A stretch of DNA of 64,000 bases, taken from positions 1-64,000 of the forward strand of contig JAAZJD010000037.1 in NCBI GenBank assembly GCA_012800525.1, written 5' to 3'. The stretch is from Clostridiales bacterium. GTDB taxonomy: Bacteria; Bacillota; Clostridia; Christensenellales; DTU072. Position numbers and translations under genes: made by a program. Below are positions 36,507-46,286 of this stretch, piece after piece. The notes below the pieces were generated by a model, which searched no databases, was not told the DNA's origin, and worked only from the letters and a program-made list of their open reading frames with translations. How positions within the stretch are numbered: position 1 is the stretch's first letter; every line of letters begins with the position of its first letter.

Positions 36507-37172
36507 CTAACTATTTTCGATAGCCCTATCAAAACCTAAAACTAAAATTTTAGGGTGATTTTTTAAATCTTCTTTTGAAATTTTTATACTATGCTCTTTC
36601 ATTATTTTTATGTCTTTTGCATCAAACATTTCTAAAAACGTTGACAAATAACCTAATTCAAATTTTAAATCCTTTATATTATAGTGCATTGGAATTGTTA
36701 TTTGAGGTTTTAAAATATTAATAAATTCTTTTGCTTGCTTTGCATCTATGGTATATATGCCACCTATTGGAATCAAAATTATATCTACCTTGCCAATTTT
36801 TTCTATTTGCTCTTTTGTTAAATTTTCACCCATATCACCAAAATGACAAATCTTTAATGAGTCAACATATAAAATAGATATGATATTTTCGCCCCTCAAT
36901 GCCCCTTTTTTGTTATCATGAAAACTTTTAATTGTTTGTATTTTTATATTTTTATATTCATATGTTCCATGTTCTGAAACAACTAAACTATAGCCTTCTA
37001 ATTGATGCAAGGCACTATGATCGCCATGCCCATGAGATATTGAAATAACATCCGCATTAATTTTTTTGCAATCTAACCCAGTATACTTTGGATCAAACGG
37101 ATCAAAAACAACTACAACGCCAATATCCGAAACTATTTTAAAGCAACTGTGGCCTAGCCATTCAATTATCAT
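36507..37172 (-). CDS. UPF0173-type metallo-beta-lactamase-fold hydrolase
   Basis: A 221-residue protein beginning MIIEWLGHSCFKI, with FDPFDPKYTGLD, ISHGHGDHSA (HxHxDH zinc site), HFGDMGE and PMHYN. These are the blocks of UPF0173 (YtkL-like) hydrolases, whose reaction is unknown; related MBL proteins act on lactones or phosphodiesters. It is co-directional with rho and probably in the same transcript. Confidence 0.88.
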   Translation of the reverse strand: MIIEWLGHSCFKIVSDIGVVVVFDPFDPKYTGLDCKKINADVISISHGHGDHSALHQLEGYSLVVSEHGTYEYKNIKIQTIKSFHDNKKGALRGENIISILYVDSLKICHFGDMGENLTKEQIEKIGKVDIILIPIGGIYTIDAKQAKEFINILKPQITIPMHYNIKDLKFELGYLSTFLEMFDAKDIKIMKEHSIKISKEDLKNHPKILVLGFDRAIENS

Positions 37173-37395
37173 TTTTACCTCTTAAACAAACAAATTACGT
37201 ATCGATTTATGAAATGAAATTTAATTATTTAGGATTGGATTGGATTTAAAATATCATACTTTTATTAAAACAAGTAAATCAACTACTACGCATATGATAA
37301 CATAATTTAAACTTTTTGCAAATAAAATTTAAATTTCATAATTAGTAATAACATTTAATGTTTTGTTATCTTTATTACAATATGCAGGCTTTATG

Positions 37396-38556
37396 TTAAC
37401 CTCTAGTTCCATCTATTAGTTCATGTATTCTATCTGCAGAATTTAATAAAGGTGAAACTGACTTGTTTTGATTGCATGAAGAAATAATATAAGCTATATA
37501 TTTTGAGACATCAGCACATTTAAACCATTCTGCTTGCAACAAATCTTCTCTAACATAAGTTAAATTTGTACTTATAACAGCATCGAACAAGCCATCTTGA
37601 TATGCTTTATCAAACTTTTCGATTCCTTCAGTAAATAAAGCATATGTTGTTATGAGAAAAATTTGATTTGCACCACGCATTTTTAATTCTTCGCACAATC
37701 TCAAAACGGATTCACCGGTTGCAATAATATCATCTGCAACTAAAATATTTTTTCCTCTTGGATCTTGCCCGATATACTCATGTGCGACTATCGGATTTCG
37801 TCCGTTCATAACTGTTGCATAATCTCTTCTTTTGTAAAACATTCCAAGTTCAATGCCTAAAACTGAGGCATAGAATATATTTCTACTCATAGCTCCTTCA
37901 TCTGGAGAAACCGCCATCAAAGATTCCTTTGTTAATGACAATTCTGGAAAACTTTGCTTAATTTTTTTCATTATTTGATAATTAGCAAAGAAATTATCAA
38001 ACCCCATCAAAGGCACAGCATTTTGAACTCTAGGATCATGAGCGTCAAATGTAATAATGTCACTTACTCCCATTGCAAATAACTCTTGAAGCATTTGAGC
38101 ACAATCCAAACTTTCCCTGGTATTTCTACGATGTTGCCTACCACCATAAAGAGTTGGCATAATAACTGTGATTCTTTCAGCCTTCCCACCAGCTGCTCCA
38201 ATTAATCTTTTTAAATCCGCATAGTGATCATCTGGAGACATGGAATTTTCTTGTTGGAACATTTGATATTTCACATTATAATTTCCTACATCTACAAGAA
38301 TATATAAATCATAGCCACGAACAGATTCATAAATTAAGCCCTTAGCATCTCCTGTTGTAAATCTAGGACATGAAGATTCAATAATGAATGTATCTTTTCT
38401 AAACTTGGCATTTTTTTGTCCTATATCTCTGTTGTACCATGAAACCAAATAACTATCGATTTTCTTCCCCAATTCTTCTGCACCTTTCATAACTAACAAT
38501 CCTAATGGTGCTACTGGTTGGGCATCTTCAAAAACTTGAGTAAAAAATGTTGGCAT
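37396..38556 (-). CDS. prs: Ribose-phosphate pyrophosphokinase (extended form)
   Basis: A 386-residue PRPP synthetase-like protein; the usual length is about 315. It contains the phosphoribosyl motif GKNILVADDIIATGESVLRL, TFDAHDPRVQ (metal site region), VMPTLYGGRQHRRNTRESLDCAQML and AVSPDEGAMSRN. The N-terminus and an insertion after RFTTGDAKG are longer than the classical enzyme, as in a divergent clostridial group. It makes PRPP from ribose-5-phosphate and ATP for nucleotide synthesis. AGGAGG precedes the ATG. Confidence 0.83.
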   Translation of the reverse strand: MPTFFTQVFEDAQPVAPLGLLVMKGAEELGKKIDSYLVSWYNRDIGQKNAKFRKDTFIIESSCPRFTTGDAKGLIYESVRGYDLYILVDVGNYNVKYQMFQQENSMSPDDHYADLKRLIGAAGGKAERITVIMPTLYGGRQHRRNTRESLDCAQMLQELFAMGVSDIITFDAHDPRVQNAVPLMGFDNFFANYQIMKKIKQSFPELSLTKESLMAVSPDEGAMSRNIFYASVLGIELGMFYKRRDYATVMNGRNPIVAHEYIGQDPRGKNILVADDIIATGESVLRLCEELKMRGANQIFLITTYALFTEGIEKFDKAYQDGLFDAVISTNLTYVREDLLQAEWFKCADVSKYIAYIISSCNQNKSVSPLLNSADRIHELIDGTRG

Positions 38557-38587
38557 TCCATCCTCCTAATGATAAATGGCTATCTTT

Positions 38588-38617
38588 ATTATAAGACATA
38601 TATGTTGTTTTTTACAA
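38588..38617 (-). promoter_or_regulatory. Promoter of prs
   Basis: On the minus strand TTGTAA (38612-38617), an 18-base spacer and a perfect TATAAT (38588-38593), about 30 bases upstream of the ATG. Confidence 0.6.
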
Positions 38618-38722
38618 ACAAAAACCGTGCAAAAAAACACTTTGCTTGTCTATTTTTATGCTTTTGTTAAAACAATAACAAACTATTTATATCTATATTT
38701 TGTGTAATTTAGACAAGCCTAT

Positions 38723-40681
38723 TTATGATTGCGTTTCATTAATTGGACAAACATTTTGAGAAGAGCTAACATCGAACATATCATCCTCTTCCCCAGCAAA
38801 TTGAGAGTTATATAAATCGTAATAAAAACCTTGTTTGGCAATTAACGCATCGTGATTTCCCTTTTCAATAACATCGCCTTGATTCATTACTAAAATAACA
38901 TTTGCTGATCTAATAGTTGATAATCTATGTGCTATCACAAAACTTGTTCTTCCTTCCATCATAGCAAGCATTGCACTTTGTATATATTTTTCTGTCATAG
39001 TATCAACAGAGCTTGTAGCTTCATCTAAAATAATTATTTTAGGCTGTTTTAGTATAGCTCTTGCAATAGTTAAAAGTTGTTTTTGTCCAGCGCTAATATT
39101 TGCAGCATCTTCTTTTAAAATAGTTTCATATCCATCTTCTAAGCTCATAATAAAGTTGTGTGCATACGCCTCTTTGGCAGCTGCAATTATTTCATCTCTT
39201 GTTGCTTTTGGCCTGCCATATGAAATATTTTCTGCAATTGTACCACTGAAAAGCCAAGTATCTTGCAGCACCATACCATAAAGACTTCTTAAATCTTTTC
39301 TAGAATAATCTTTCATATTAATATCATCAATTAATATTTCACCACTATCTACTTCATAAAATCTCATCAACAAATTAACAAGTGTTGTCTTTCCAGCACC
39401 AGTAGGTCCTACAATTGCAATGCTTTCTCCTTCTTTAACATCCAAAGATAAATCCGTAATCAAAGGCATATCCTTCACATATGAAAATTTAATATTTTTC
39501 ATAGTAACTCTACCTTTAACGTTATCGATATCAATGCTCTTTTCTCCCTCTGGTGTCATTTCTTGCAAATCAAAAATTTGGAAAACACGCTCTGCTGCAG
39601 CAATTGCCGATTGAATTGTATTTGCAATATTACTAATACTCTCAATTGGTTGAGCAAATTGTTTAGTGTAAGATAGCATTGCTTGAATATCGCCTATAGT
39701 AATAACACCAGAACCAGCCCTAAATCCACCACCAATACACATTGAAACATATGTTAGATTGTTAATAAATTTAATAGATGGTAGAATTATTCCAGCTAAA
39801 AATTGTGAGCGCCTTGTTGCTTTTCTAAGTTCCGAATTGATTACCTCATATTTCTCTATGCTTTTTTCTTCATAATTATACAACTTAACGATATTATGCC
39901 CTGTATACATTTCCTCAATATGGCCATTTAATTCCCCTATCTTTTTCTGTTGTTTTGAAAACTCAATTTGCGATTTTTTGACAATAAGTAATGATACAAT
40001 CAAAAGTGCAGGCAAGCTTACAAGAGCTATCAAGGCTAACAACCAGTCAATTCTGACCATCATAACAAACACACCAACAACTATCATTACCCCCGAAATG
40101 ATTTGATTCAAACATTCTTGAAGAGTCAATGAAACCATTTCAATATCAATTGTAAAACGAGACAGAACTTCACCTACTGTTGTACAATCAAAGTAAGATA
40201 AAGCAACTTTATCTAACTTATCTTTAACATTTGCACGCATTCTTCTAACAACTGATTGAGCTTGTATAGCCGCTATCATTCCAGCCAAAAATTGAAAAAG
40301 AGCATTTAAAACATACAATGAAGCACTAACAATCAATATAGGGGCTATATAGCTATATAACTGACCATTTCCGCCATCACTAATTGGTTTAATATCCTTA
40401 AAAAATTGTATACTTTCGACTAATGTATTCGTAACTTTTTTTAGTATATCGGGAACCCAAATAGCAAACCAAGCGCCAATTGCTGCAATTAGCATCATAA
40501 AAAGAAGCATAGGATAGTTAGGTTTTAAATATTTAATTAACCTGATTAAAGTTTCCTTAAAATTTTTAGCCTTAACAACCTCTTTTATCTCACCAGGTCC
40601 ACCACCTAATGAGAGACTAAGTGTTGGAGCCTCTTGTTTGGGTTCATTTGAAGACTGTGTTAAATTGGGATCGTTTCTCAT
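38723..40681 (-). CDS. Heterodimeric ABC exporter, catalytic-site half
   Basis: A 652-residue type IV exporter half. After a ~45-residue polar N-terminus, six TM segments cover ~50-335, then the nucleotide-binding domain: Walker A GPTGAGKTTLV, Walker B IIILDEATSSVD with the catalytic Glu, and H-loop FVIAHRLST. Its signature reads ISAGQKQ, a departure from LSGGQ. With the partner's degenerate Walker B this fits the asymmetric TM287/288-like class, in which only one ATP site is fully active. The exporter probably removes lipids, peptides or drugs. It follows the 986-residue partner by 16 bases. Confidence 0.93.
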   Translation of the reverse strand: MRNDPNLTQSSNEPKQEAPTLSLSLGGGPGEIKEVVKAKNFKETLIRLIKYLKPNYPMLLFMMLIAAIGAWFAIWVPDILKKVTNTLVESIQFFKDIKPISDGGNGQLYSYIAPILIVSASLYVLNALFQFLAGMIAAIQAQSVVRRMRANVKDKLDKVALSYFDCTTVGEVLSRFTIDIEMVSLTLQECLNQIISGVMIVVGVFVMMVRIDWLLALIALVSLPALLIVSLLIVKKSQIEFSKQQKKIGELNGHIEEMYTGHNIVKLYNYEEKSIEKYEVINSELRKATRRSQFLAGIILPSIKFINNLTYVSMCIGGGFRAGSGVITIGDIQAMLSYTKQFAQPIESISNIANTIQSAIAAAERVFQIFDLQEMTPEGEKSIDIDNVKGRVTMKNIKFSYVKDMPLITDLSLDVKEGESIAIVGPTGAGKTTLVNLLMRFYEVDSGEILIDDINMKDYSRKDLRSLYGMVLQDTWLFSGTIAENISYGRPKATRDEIIAAAKEAYAHNFIMSLEDGYETILKEDAANISAGQKQLLTIARAILKQPKIIILDEATSSVDTMTEKYIQSAMLAMMEGRTSFVIAHRLSTIRSANVILVMNQGDVIEKGNHDALIAKQGFYYDLYNSQFAGEEDDMFDVSSSQNVCPINETQS

Positions 40682-40697
40682 TACAATATCCTTTCCT

Positions 40698-43658
40698 TTA
40701 TAGTCCTAATTCTTCTTCGCTCATTTGAGAAAGAGCAAGCTCTCTGTATACATCACATGACCTAATTAATTCTTCATGTGTTCCCTTTCCTACAATTTCA
40801 CCCTGAGACATAACCAATATTGTATCTGCGTCCATAATCGTACCAATTCTTTGTGCAACAATAATAGTTGCAGTATTTGCAGTAATTGGCTTTAGTGCTG
40901 CTCTTAAATTTTTATCCGTCTTAAAATCTAGCGCAGAAAAACTATCATCAAACATCAATATGGAATGATCGCCAATGATGGCTCTTGCTATTGACAAACG
41001 TTGCTTTTGTCCACCACTAAAGTTGGAGCCACCTTGTGCAACAGGAGCATCTAACTTACCTTCTTTTCTATAAACAAAGTTTCTACTTTGGGCTATGGTT
41101 AGGGCCTCCCACATTTCCTCTTCAGTCGCATCTCTTTTTCCATATTGCAAATTTTCTCTAATTGTTCCTGTAAATAAAACGGCTCTTTGTGGTACTAATC
41201 CTATTTTTTCTCTAAGTTCAGATTGAACATACTCTTTTACATTAACTCCATCGACTAAAATCTCACCTTCGTTTACATCATAAAATCTAGGAATTAAATT
41301 TAATATTGTAGATTTTCCACTTCCTGTACCGCCAACTATAGCAGTCACTTTTCCTTTTTCAGCTTTAAAAGTAATGTTTTTTAAGTTATACTGCTCTGCC
41401 TCTTTGAAATATTTAAATGAGACATTTCTAAACTCTACACTTCCAATATTTTTATATTCTCTATTAGGTTCCTTTGCATCCAAAAGCTCAGGAGTAGTAT
41501 TTAAAATTTCATTAACTCTAAGTGCTGAGGCAGTTGCTCTTGGGAATAAAATAAAGACATTTGCAAGCATTACCAAAGCAAACATAATTTGTGTCATATA
41601 TTGAATAACAGCCATCATATCTCCGACTTTGACATCTTCATCATATGCAATTTGTTTGCTTGCTATCCATATAACACCAACCAAAGAAACATTCATAACA
41701 ACGGCTATAACAGGAGCAAGTGCTGCATTAAAAATACCAACCGTTCTAGCAGTTCGCGTTAAGCTATCGTTAATTTCTTTAAACCTTTCATTTTCATATT
41801 CCTGCTTGTTAAATGCCCTGATAACCCTGATACCAGTCAAAGATTCTCTTGCTACAAGTGTAAGTTTGTCAATCTTTTTTTGTATTAGCCTAAATAATGG
41901 ATAAACAATAATAACAGCTATATATGTTACAATCGCTAAAAATGGCATATCATATGCCAAAACTGTTGTCATTTTGGGCGACTTCTCAAATGCCATTATA
42001 AAACCACCAATTAGTGTAATAGGTGCAATAAGACCAGTTCTCAAAACGAGCAAAATAATTGATTGTATTTGGTTAATATCGTTGGTTGATCTAGTAATTA
42101 AACTTGAAGTGGTAAATTTATCAAATTCAAGCAATGAAAATGACTCGACTTTTCCAAAAATCATACTTCGTATTCTTGCTGAAAAATCAGCTGTAAATTT
42201 TGAACTGACCAATGCAGCAACTATTGCGCCTACACAAGCTGTTACTGTTAACAAAAGCATGTACCCGCCCCTAGTTAATATGAAAGTCATATCCTTTGTC
42301 TGTGGTGCAAAACCATCTGGCATTAACATATCCTTGCCAGTTTTCAATTCTTTAACAGCTTCATCTGCCCTTTGACCTGCAGGACTAAGTTTCAAGTAAT
42401 GTCTCAATTTAATAAAAAATTGTTGTGCCTTATTTTTATCAATTTTTTGAACAGCTTCAAGAGTTTCTGGTTTTTCCATGTAGAAAGATGTGATTAATCT
42501 TTCAACCTTTTTAGGATTTTTTGTATTCTTTAATGTCAAAAGATGTCCTAAAATAACCAAGTCATCATCTGTTGTATATATTTTTGTTATTTCACCTAGG
42601 TACCCTTCTAGTTCTTGGTATCTATTATAAAACCTACTCGTATCATTTGCAGGAATCCTTTGAAAATAATCTTCATGTGACTTTAATACATTATTTATCA
42701 AATATTGTCTATTGGCTTCTGCAGCATAATCATTAGCGTCTTCCTCTTCTTTCCCAAGTTCATGATTTTGCCATTTTTGAGTTTTAAATTTATACGCAAA
42801 GCCTAAAACACCATTAGCTATAATTGTTTCATAATCTGGCATTTCATCTGGTCTTTTAGTAAAACTTTCTTTTCTAGAACCTACTTCATTATCATCTTTG
42901 TCTGAATAAACATAAATCAGTTTTGATTGGTCAATTGCCTCTCCAAATTCATCGGTAGCAAGCCTTTTCCCGTCTTTATCAATTGGTATAGGCATTATAT
43001 TTCCATAACGAGAATGTTTCATATTTAAAATACATGCAGTAATTATCTTCTTATTCGAAGAATTTTCCATTGCATCTTCATCTGGATTATCCTCTTGATC
43101 TAAAAGTTCATCTATACTAAATAAATCTTCTCCTTTTTTAGCCTCTTCAGTGATAGGTAGCAATTCAAAAACAAATAAAGTTCCAACAACTTCTCTTATG
43201 ATTCTTTGATCTTCAGTGCTATAATCATAATATTTTGCTCCCTTTTTTTGAAACGGTTTTAAACCATCTAAAAAAGGTGTCATGATATTATCAAACAACT
43301 CCTGACTGTCCCTTACTGGAATATCTTTAAATGCTTCTTTGACTGTCTTATTTTCCATATCGCCCAAAGTTTGAGCCAAATCATAGGTAGAAAAACCATC
43401 TATCATTTCAAAAACTGGAATTTTATCTGAATCATAACCTTTTAACGTTTTCTCTGAGTCAATACTAGAAATACTCCTAGGTTTCTCCATTTCAACATGT
43501 TTATATAAAGGTTGATAGTCTATATATATACCATAATCAATTATTTCTGACATTTTTTCAGGCAAAAACAACTCAGCTACAGCTTGGCCTGTAACGAAAA
43601 TTATTATAATAACTAACATCCAAGACATGAAAGTAAACTTTTTAAATAATTTAAACAT
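40698..43658 (-). CDS. Heterodimeric ABC exporter, degenerate-site half with ~410-residue outer insertion
   Basis: A 986-residue protein against about 580 for the family. TM1 is at ~10-33. The normal short loop to TM2 is replaced by an insertion of ~410 hydrophilic residues (about 45-455), after which the usual six-TM core resumes (ILTRGGYMLLLTVTACVGAIV, FSARIRSMIFGKVESFSL) and ends in a nucleotide-binding domain. Walker A is GGTGSGKSTILN, the signature NFSGGQKQR is intact, Walker B is ILMFDDSFSALD (Asp where catalytic Glu is expected) and the H-loop reads IVAQRIGT (Gln for His). These mark it as the non-catalytic partner. The insertion faces outward by TM1 topology and has no recognised domain. 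Confidence 0.92.
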   Translation of the reverse strand: MFKLFKKFTFMSWMLVIIIIFVTGQAVAELFLPEKMSEIIDYGIYIDYQPLYKHVEMEKPRSISSIDSEKTLKGYDSDKIPVFEMIDGFSTYDLAQTLGDMENKTVKEAFKDIPVRDSQELFDNIMTPFLDGLKPFQKKGAKYYDYSTEDQRIIREVVGTLFVFELLPITEEAKKGEDLFSIDELLDQEDNPDEDAMENSSNKKIITACILNMKHSRYGNIMPIPIDKDGKRLATDEFGEAIDQSKLIYVYSDKDDNEVGSRKESFTKRPDEMPDYETIIANGVLGFAYKFKTQKWQNHELGKEEEDANDYAAEANRQYLINNVLKSHEDYFQRIPANDTSRFYNRYQELEGYLGEITKIYTTDDDLVILGHLLTLKNTKNPKKVERLITSFYMEKPETLEAVQKIDKNKAQQFFIKLRHYLKLSPAGQRADEAVKELKTGKDMLMPDGFAPQTKDMTFILTRGGYMLLLTVTACVGAIVAALVSSKFTADFSARIRSMIFGKVESFSLLEFDKFTTSSLITRSTNDINQIQSIILLVLRTGLIAPITLIGGFIMAFEKSPKMTTVLAYDMPFLAIVTYIAVIIVYPLFRLIQKKIDKLTLVARESLTGIRVIRAFNKQEYENERFKEINDSLTRTARTVGIFNAALAPVIAVVMNVSLVGVIWIASKQIAYDEDVKVGDMMAVIQYMTQIMFALVMLANVFILFPRATASALRVNEILNTTPELLDAKEPNREYKNIGSVEFRNVSFKYFKEAEQYNLKNITFKAEKGKVTAIVGGTGSGKSTILNLIPRFYDVNEGEILVDGVNVKEYVQSELREKIGLVPQRAVLFTGTIRENLQYGKRDATEEEMWEALTIAQSRNFVYRKEGKLDAPVAQGGSNFSGGQKQRLSIARAIIGDHSILMFDDSFSALDFKTDKNLRAALKPITANTATIIVAQRIGTIMDADTILVMSQGEIVGKGTHEELIRSCDVYRELALSQMSEEELGL

Positions 43659-43833
43659 TAAATACTATAGCCCACCTAACCATAAACATAAGCAAATAAT
43701 AACATATTATATAAGCATTAGCAATAATAATGAACTTTTTTAGTGCAACGAAAATACTATAAAAATACAGTCTACTTTTAGACCGCATTATTTATTGATA
43801 AGGGGTGTCGTTTTTTTAATCAAACCGATTATT

Positions 43834-45405
43834 TTATTTAAGCATTGATTCTTCCCAAGCTTCTAAAGGTTCAAGTCCTAGTAATTCAACAATTGTAGCT
43901 GCAACATTAGCTAAACCAAAATTACCATTTTTGAGTTCTACATTTTTTCCATAAATTATAAATGGGACAGGATTTAAGCTATGTGCAGTTCTAGGTTCTA
44001 TAGACCCATCCTTTTTCTTTTCAAGCATTTCGTCTGCATTCCCATGATCAGCAGTTATAACTAATATCGAATTTGTTTGATCTATAATCGGCAATAATCT
44101 TGTAAGTGCTAAATCAACAGATTCAACAGCAATTATAGTAGCTTGCATACAGCCAGTATGTCCTACCATATCTCCATTAGGAAAATTGCAGCGTAAAAAC
44201 CCATATTTTTCTGATTGTATTTGAGTAATTAAATCATCTGTAATTTCTGCAGATTTCATCCATGGTCTTTGATCAAAACAAACATTATCTGATGGAATCT
44301 CTTTATATGTTTCAAGTTTCTCGCTAAATTTGCCGCTTTTATTTCCGTTCCAAAAGTAAGTTACGTGACCATATTTTTGAGTTTCGGATACCGCATATTG
44401 AGAAATTTTATTTTTTACCAAAAATTCACTTAAAGTATTTTTAATTTGTGGAGGTTCTACTAAAAAGCGTTTTGGCAACTTTAAATCCCCGTCATATTCA
44501 AGCATTCCGGCAAAAAGTATTTTTGGCATATTGCCTCTATCAAATCCAGTAAAGTCTTCATTATCAAAAGCCATACTAATTTCTAATGCTCTATCCCCTC
44601 TAAAGTTAAATAAAATTACACTATCTCCATCCTTCATTGCACCTATTGGCTTACCCTCTTTTGCAATGACAAATCCTGGGAGATTTTGATCAACAATACC
44701 TGGGTTTTCCTTTCTTAAGATTTCGATTGCTTCATTTGCAGAGTTAAAATTTCGGCCCTTACCATACACATGAATATCAAATCCTCTTTTAACCATCTCC
44801 CAATCTGCACAATATCTATCCATAGTTATTTTCATTCTTCCACCGCCACTAGCTATAGCAGCATAAAATGAATCGTCGTTTAAATTTTTAATCTCATCTT
44901 CAAGTATAGAGACATATTGTAAAGCACTAGTTGCTGGCACATCACGTCCATCTAACAATATATGTATTCTTGCGTGTTTTATACCCTCTATTTTTGTTTG
45001 TTTTAATAAGGCAATTAAATGAGAAATATTTGAATGCACATTACCATCTGACAATAAACCAATAAAGTGCATAACTGAATTATTTGAAATGCAATTGTCT
45101 TTTAACTCTAACCATGCATTAGACTTAAAAATCTTTTTTGTTTCAATATTTTGATTGACAAGTTTTGCACCTTGAGCATAAATTTGTCCTGACCCTAAAG
45201 CATTGTGCCCTACTTCACTATTACCCATATCTTCGTTGCTTGGTAGTCCTACTGCTTCTCCATGTGCCTTTATATATGTATGAGAACAAGTCTTAAAAAG
45301 CATATCTAAAGTTGGAGTATTTGCTTTCGCCACAGCATCACCTATGCCTGTTTGAGACTTACCAATACCATCCATTACTACCAAAACAACTTGTCTTTTA
45401 TCCAT
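43834..45405 (-). CDS. gpmI: 2,3-bisphosphoglycerate-independent phosphoglycerate mutase
   Basis: A 523-residue alkaline-phosphatase-fold enzyme. VVMDGIGKS at ~9-17 carries the first metal Asp12, and EDMGNSEVGHNALGSGQ carries the phosphorylated Ser63. LDGRDVPATSA, GRMKITMDRY and ITADHGNADEM with a TAHSLNPVPFI block complete the two-manganese site. It interconverts 3- and 2-phosphoglycerate. It is third in the pgk-tpiA-gpmI run, after a 97-base gap that contains a hairpin. Confidence 0.95.
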   Translation of the reverse strand: MDKRQVVLVVMDGIGKSQTGIGDAVAKANTPTLDMLFKTCSHTYIKAHGEAVGLPSNEDMGNSEVGHNALGSGQIYAQGAKLVNQNIETKKIFKSNAWLELKDNCISNNSVMHFIGLLSDGNVHSNISHLIALLKQTKIEGIKHARIHILLDGRDVPATSALQYVSILEDEIKNLNDDSFYAAIASGGGRMKITMDRYCADWEMVKRGFDIHVYGKGRNFNSANEAIEILRKENPGIVDQNLPGFVIAKEGKPIGAMKDGDSVILFNFRGDRALEISMAFDNEDFTGFDRGNMPKILFAGMLEYDGDLKLPKRFLVEPPQIKNTLSEFLVKNKISQYAVSETQKYGHVTYFWNGNKSGKFSEKLETYKEIPSDNVCFDQRPWMKSAEITDDLITQIQSEKYGFLRCNFPNGDMVGHTGCMQATIIAVESVDLALTRLLPIIDQTNSILVITADHGNADEMLEKKKDGSIEPRTAHSLNPVPFIIYGKNVELKNGNFGLANVAATIVELLGLEPLEAWEESMLK

Positions 45406-45444
45406 TTTCCTTCTCCTAATCTTTAAAATACTTATATAAACATA

Positions 45445-45471
45445 AATGAAGCCCCAAAATGGGGTTTCATT
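45445..45471 (-). other. Intercistronic hairpin between tpiA and gpmI
   Basis: On the minus strand AATGAA-A-CCCC, an ATTTT loop and GGGG-C-TTCATT form an 11-position stem with one mismatch. The downstream T-run is weak. It may be a partial terminator or an RNA-stability element within the operon. Confidence 0.5.
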
Positions 45472-45502
45472 AAATTAAAATATTTATAAGTTAAAAACAC
45501 AA

Positions 45503-46252
45503 TTATCTATCATTAACAACTGCAGCAAAATCTTTTGCTTTTAACGATGCTCCCCCTATTAATCCACCATCTATTTCTGGCATAGCCATCAATTCTTTTA
45601 CATTACCAGGATTCATGCTGCCACCATATTGAATTCTAATAGACCTAGCATAATTTTTACCATATAATTTCCTAACAACTTTTCTTATAATTGCAATAGT
45701 ATCATTTGCATCTTGTGCTGTAGCTGTTTTACCTGTCCCAATAGCCCAAACTGGCTCATAAGCTATAACTATTTTTTTCAAACCTAGTTTATCAATACCC
45801 TCTAAAGCTTCAAGTGTTTGCTTTGTAACAACAGTTGCTGTTTTGCCTGTTTCTCTTTCTTCTAGAGTTTCACCAACACACAAAATAACCTTGAGTCCTG
45901 CAGCAATAGCTGCCTTAGTTCTTGCATTAACTGATTGATTGGTCTCTCCAAAATATTGCCTCCTCTCACTATGTCCAACGATAACATATTTTACTTTTTG
46001 CTCAGCTAACATGTCTGCACTAATTTCACCAGTAAATGCTCCCTTTGGTGCCCAATGAACATTTTGTGCTCCTAGTTGTATATTAGAGCCACGCAAGGCT
46101 TTTCTTGCTGTTTCAATGCTTGTAAAAGGCACACACACAACAACTTCACATTTTGCATCCTTCACTAAAGGCCTTAACTCATTAATTAGAGCAACCGTTT
46201 GCTCTTTATTGTTATTCATTTTCCAATTTCCTGCAATAATATCTCTTTTCAT
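45503..46252 (-). CDS. tpiA: Triosephosphate isomerase
   Basis: A 249-residue TIM barrel with AGNWKMNNNKEQT (catalytic Asn/Lys), VIVGHSERRQYFGE (catalytic His) and VIAYEPVWAIGTGKTA (catalytic Glu), then IQYGGSMNPGNV and GGLIGGASLK for phosphate binding. It interconverts DHAP and GAP. Length is normal, and it sits between pgk and gpmI. Confidence 0.97.
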   Translation of the reverse strand: MKRDIIAGNWKMNNNKEQTVALINELRPLVKDAKCEVVVCVPFTSIETARKALRGSNIQLGAQNVHWAPKGAFTGEISADMLAEQKVKYVIVGHSERRQYFGETNQSVNARTKAAIAAGLKVILCVGETLEERETGKTATVVTKQTLEALEGIDKLGLKKIVIAYEPVWAIGTGKTATAQDANDTIAIIRKVVRKLYGKNYARSIRIQYGGSMNPGNVKELMAMPEIDGGLIGGASLKAKDFAAVVNDR

Positions 46253-46286
46253 AATTAAATCCCCTTATTTTTTTATTTATACTTTA

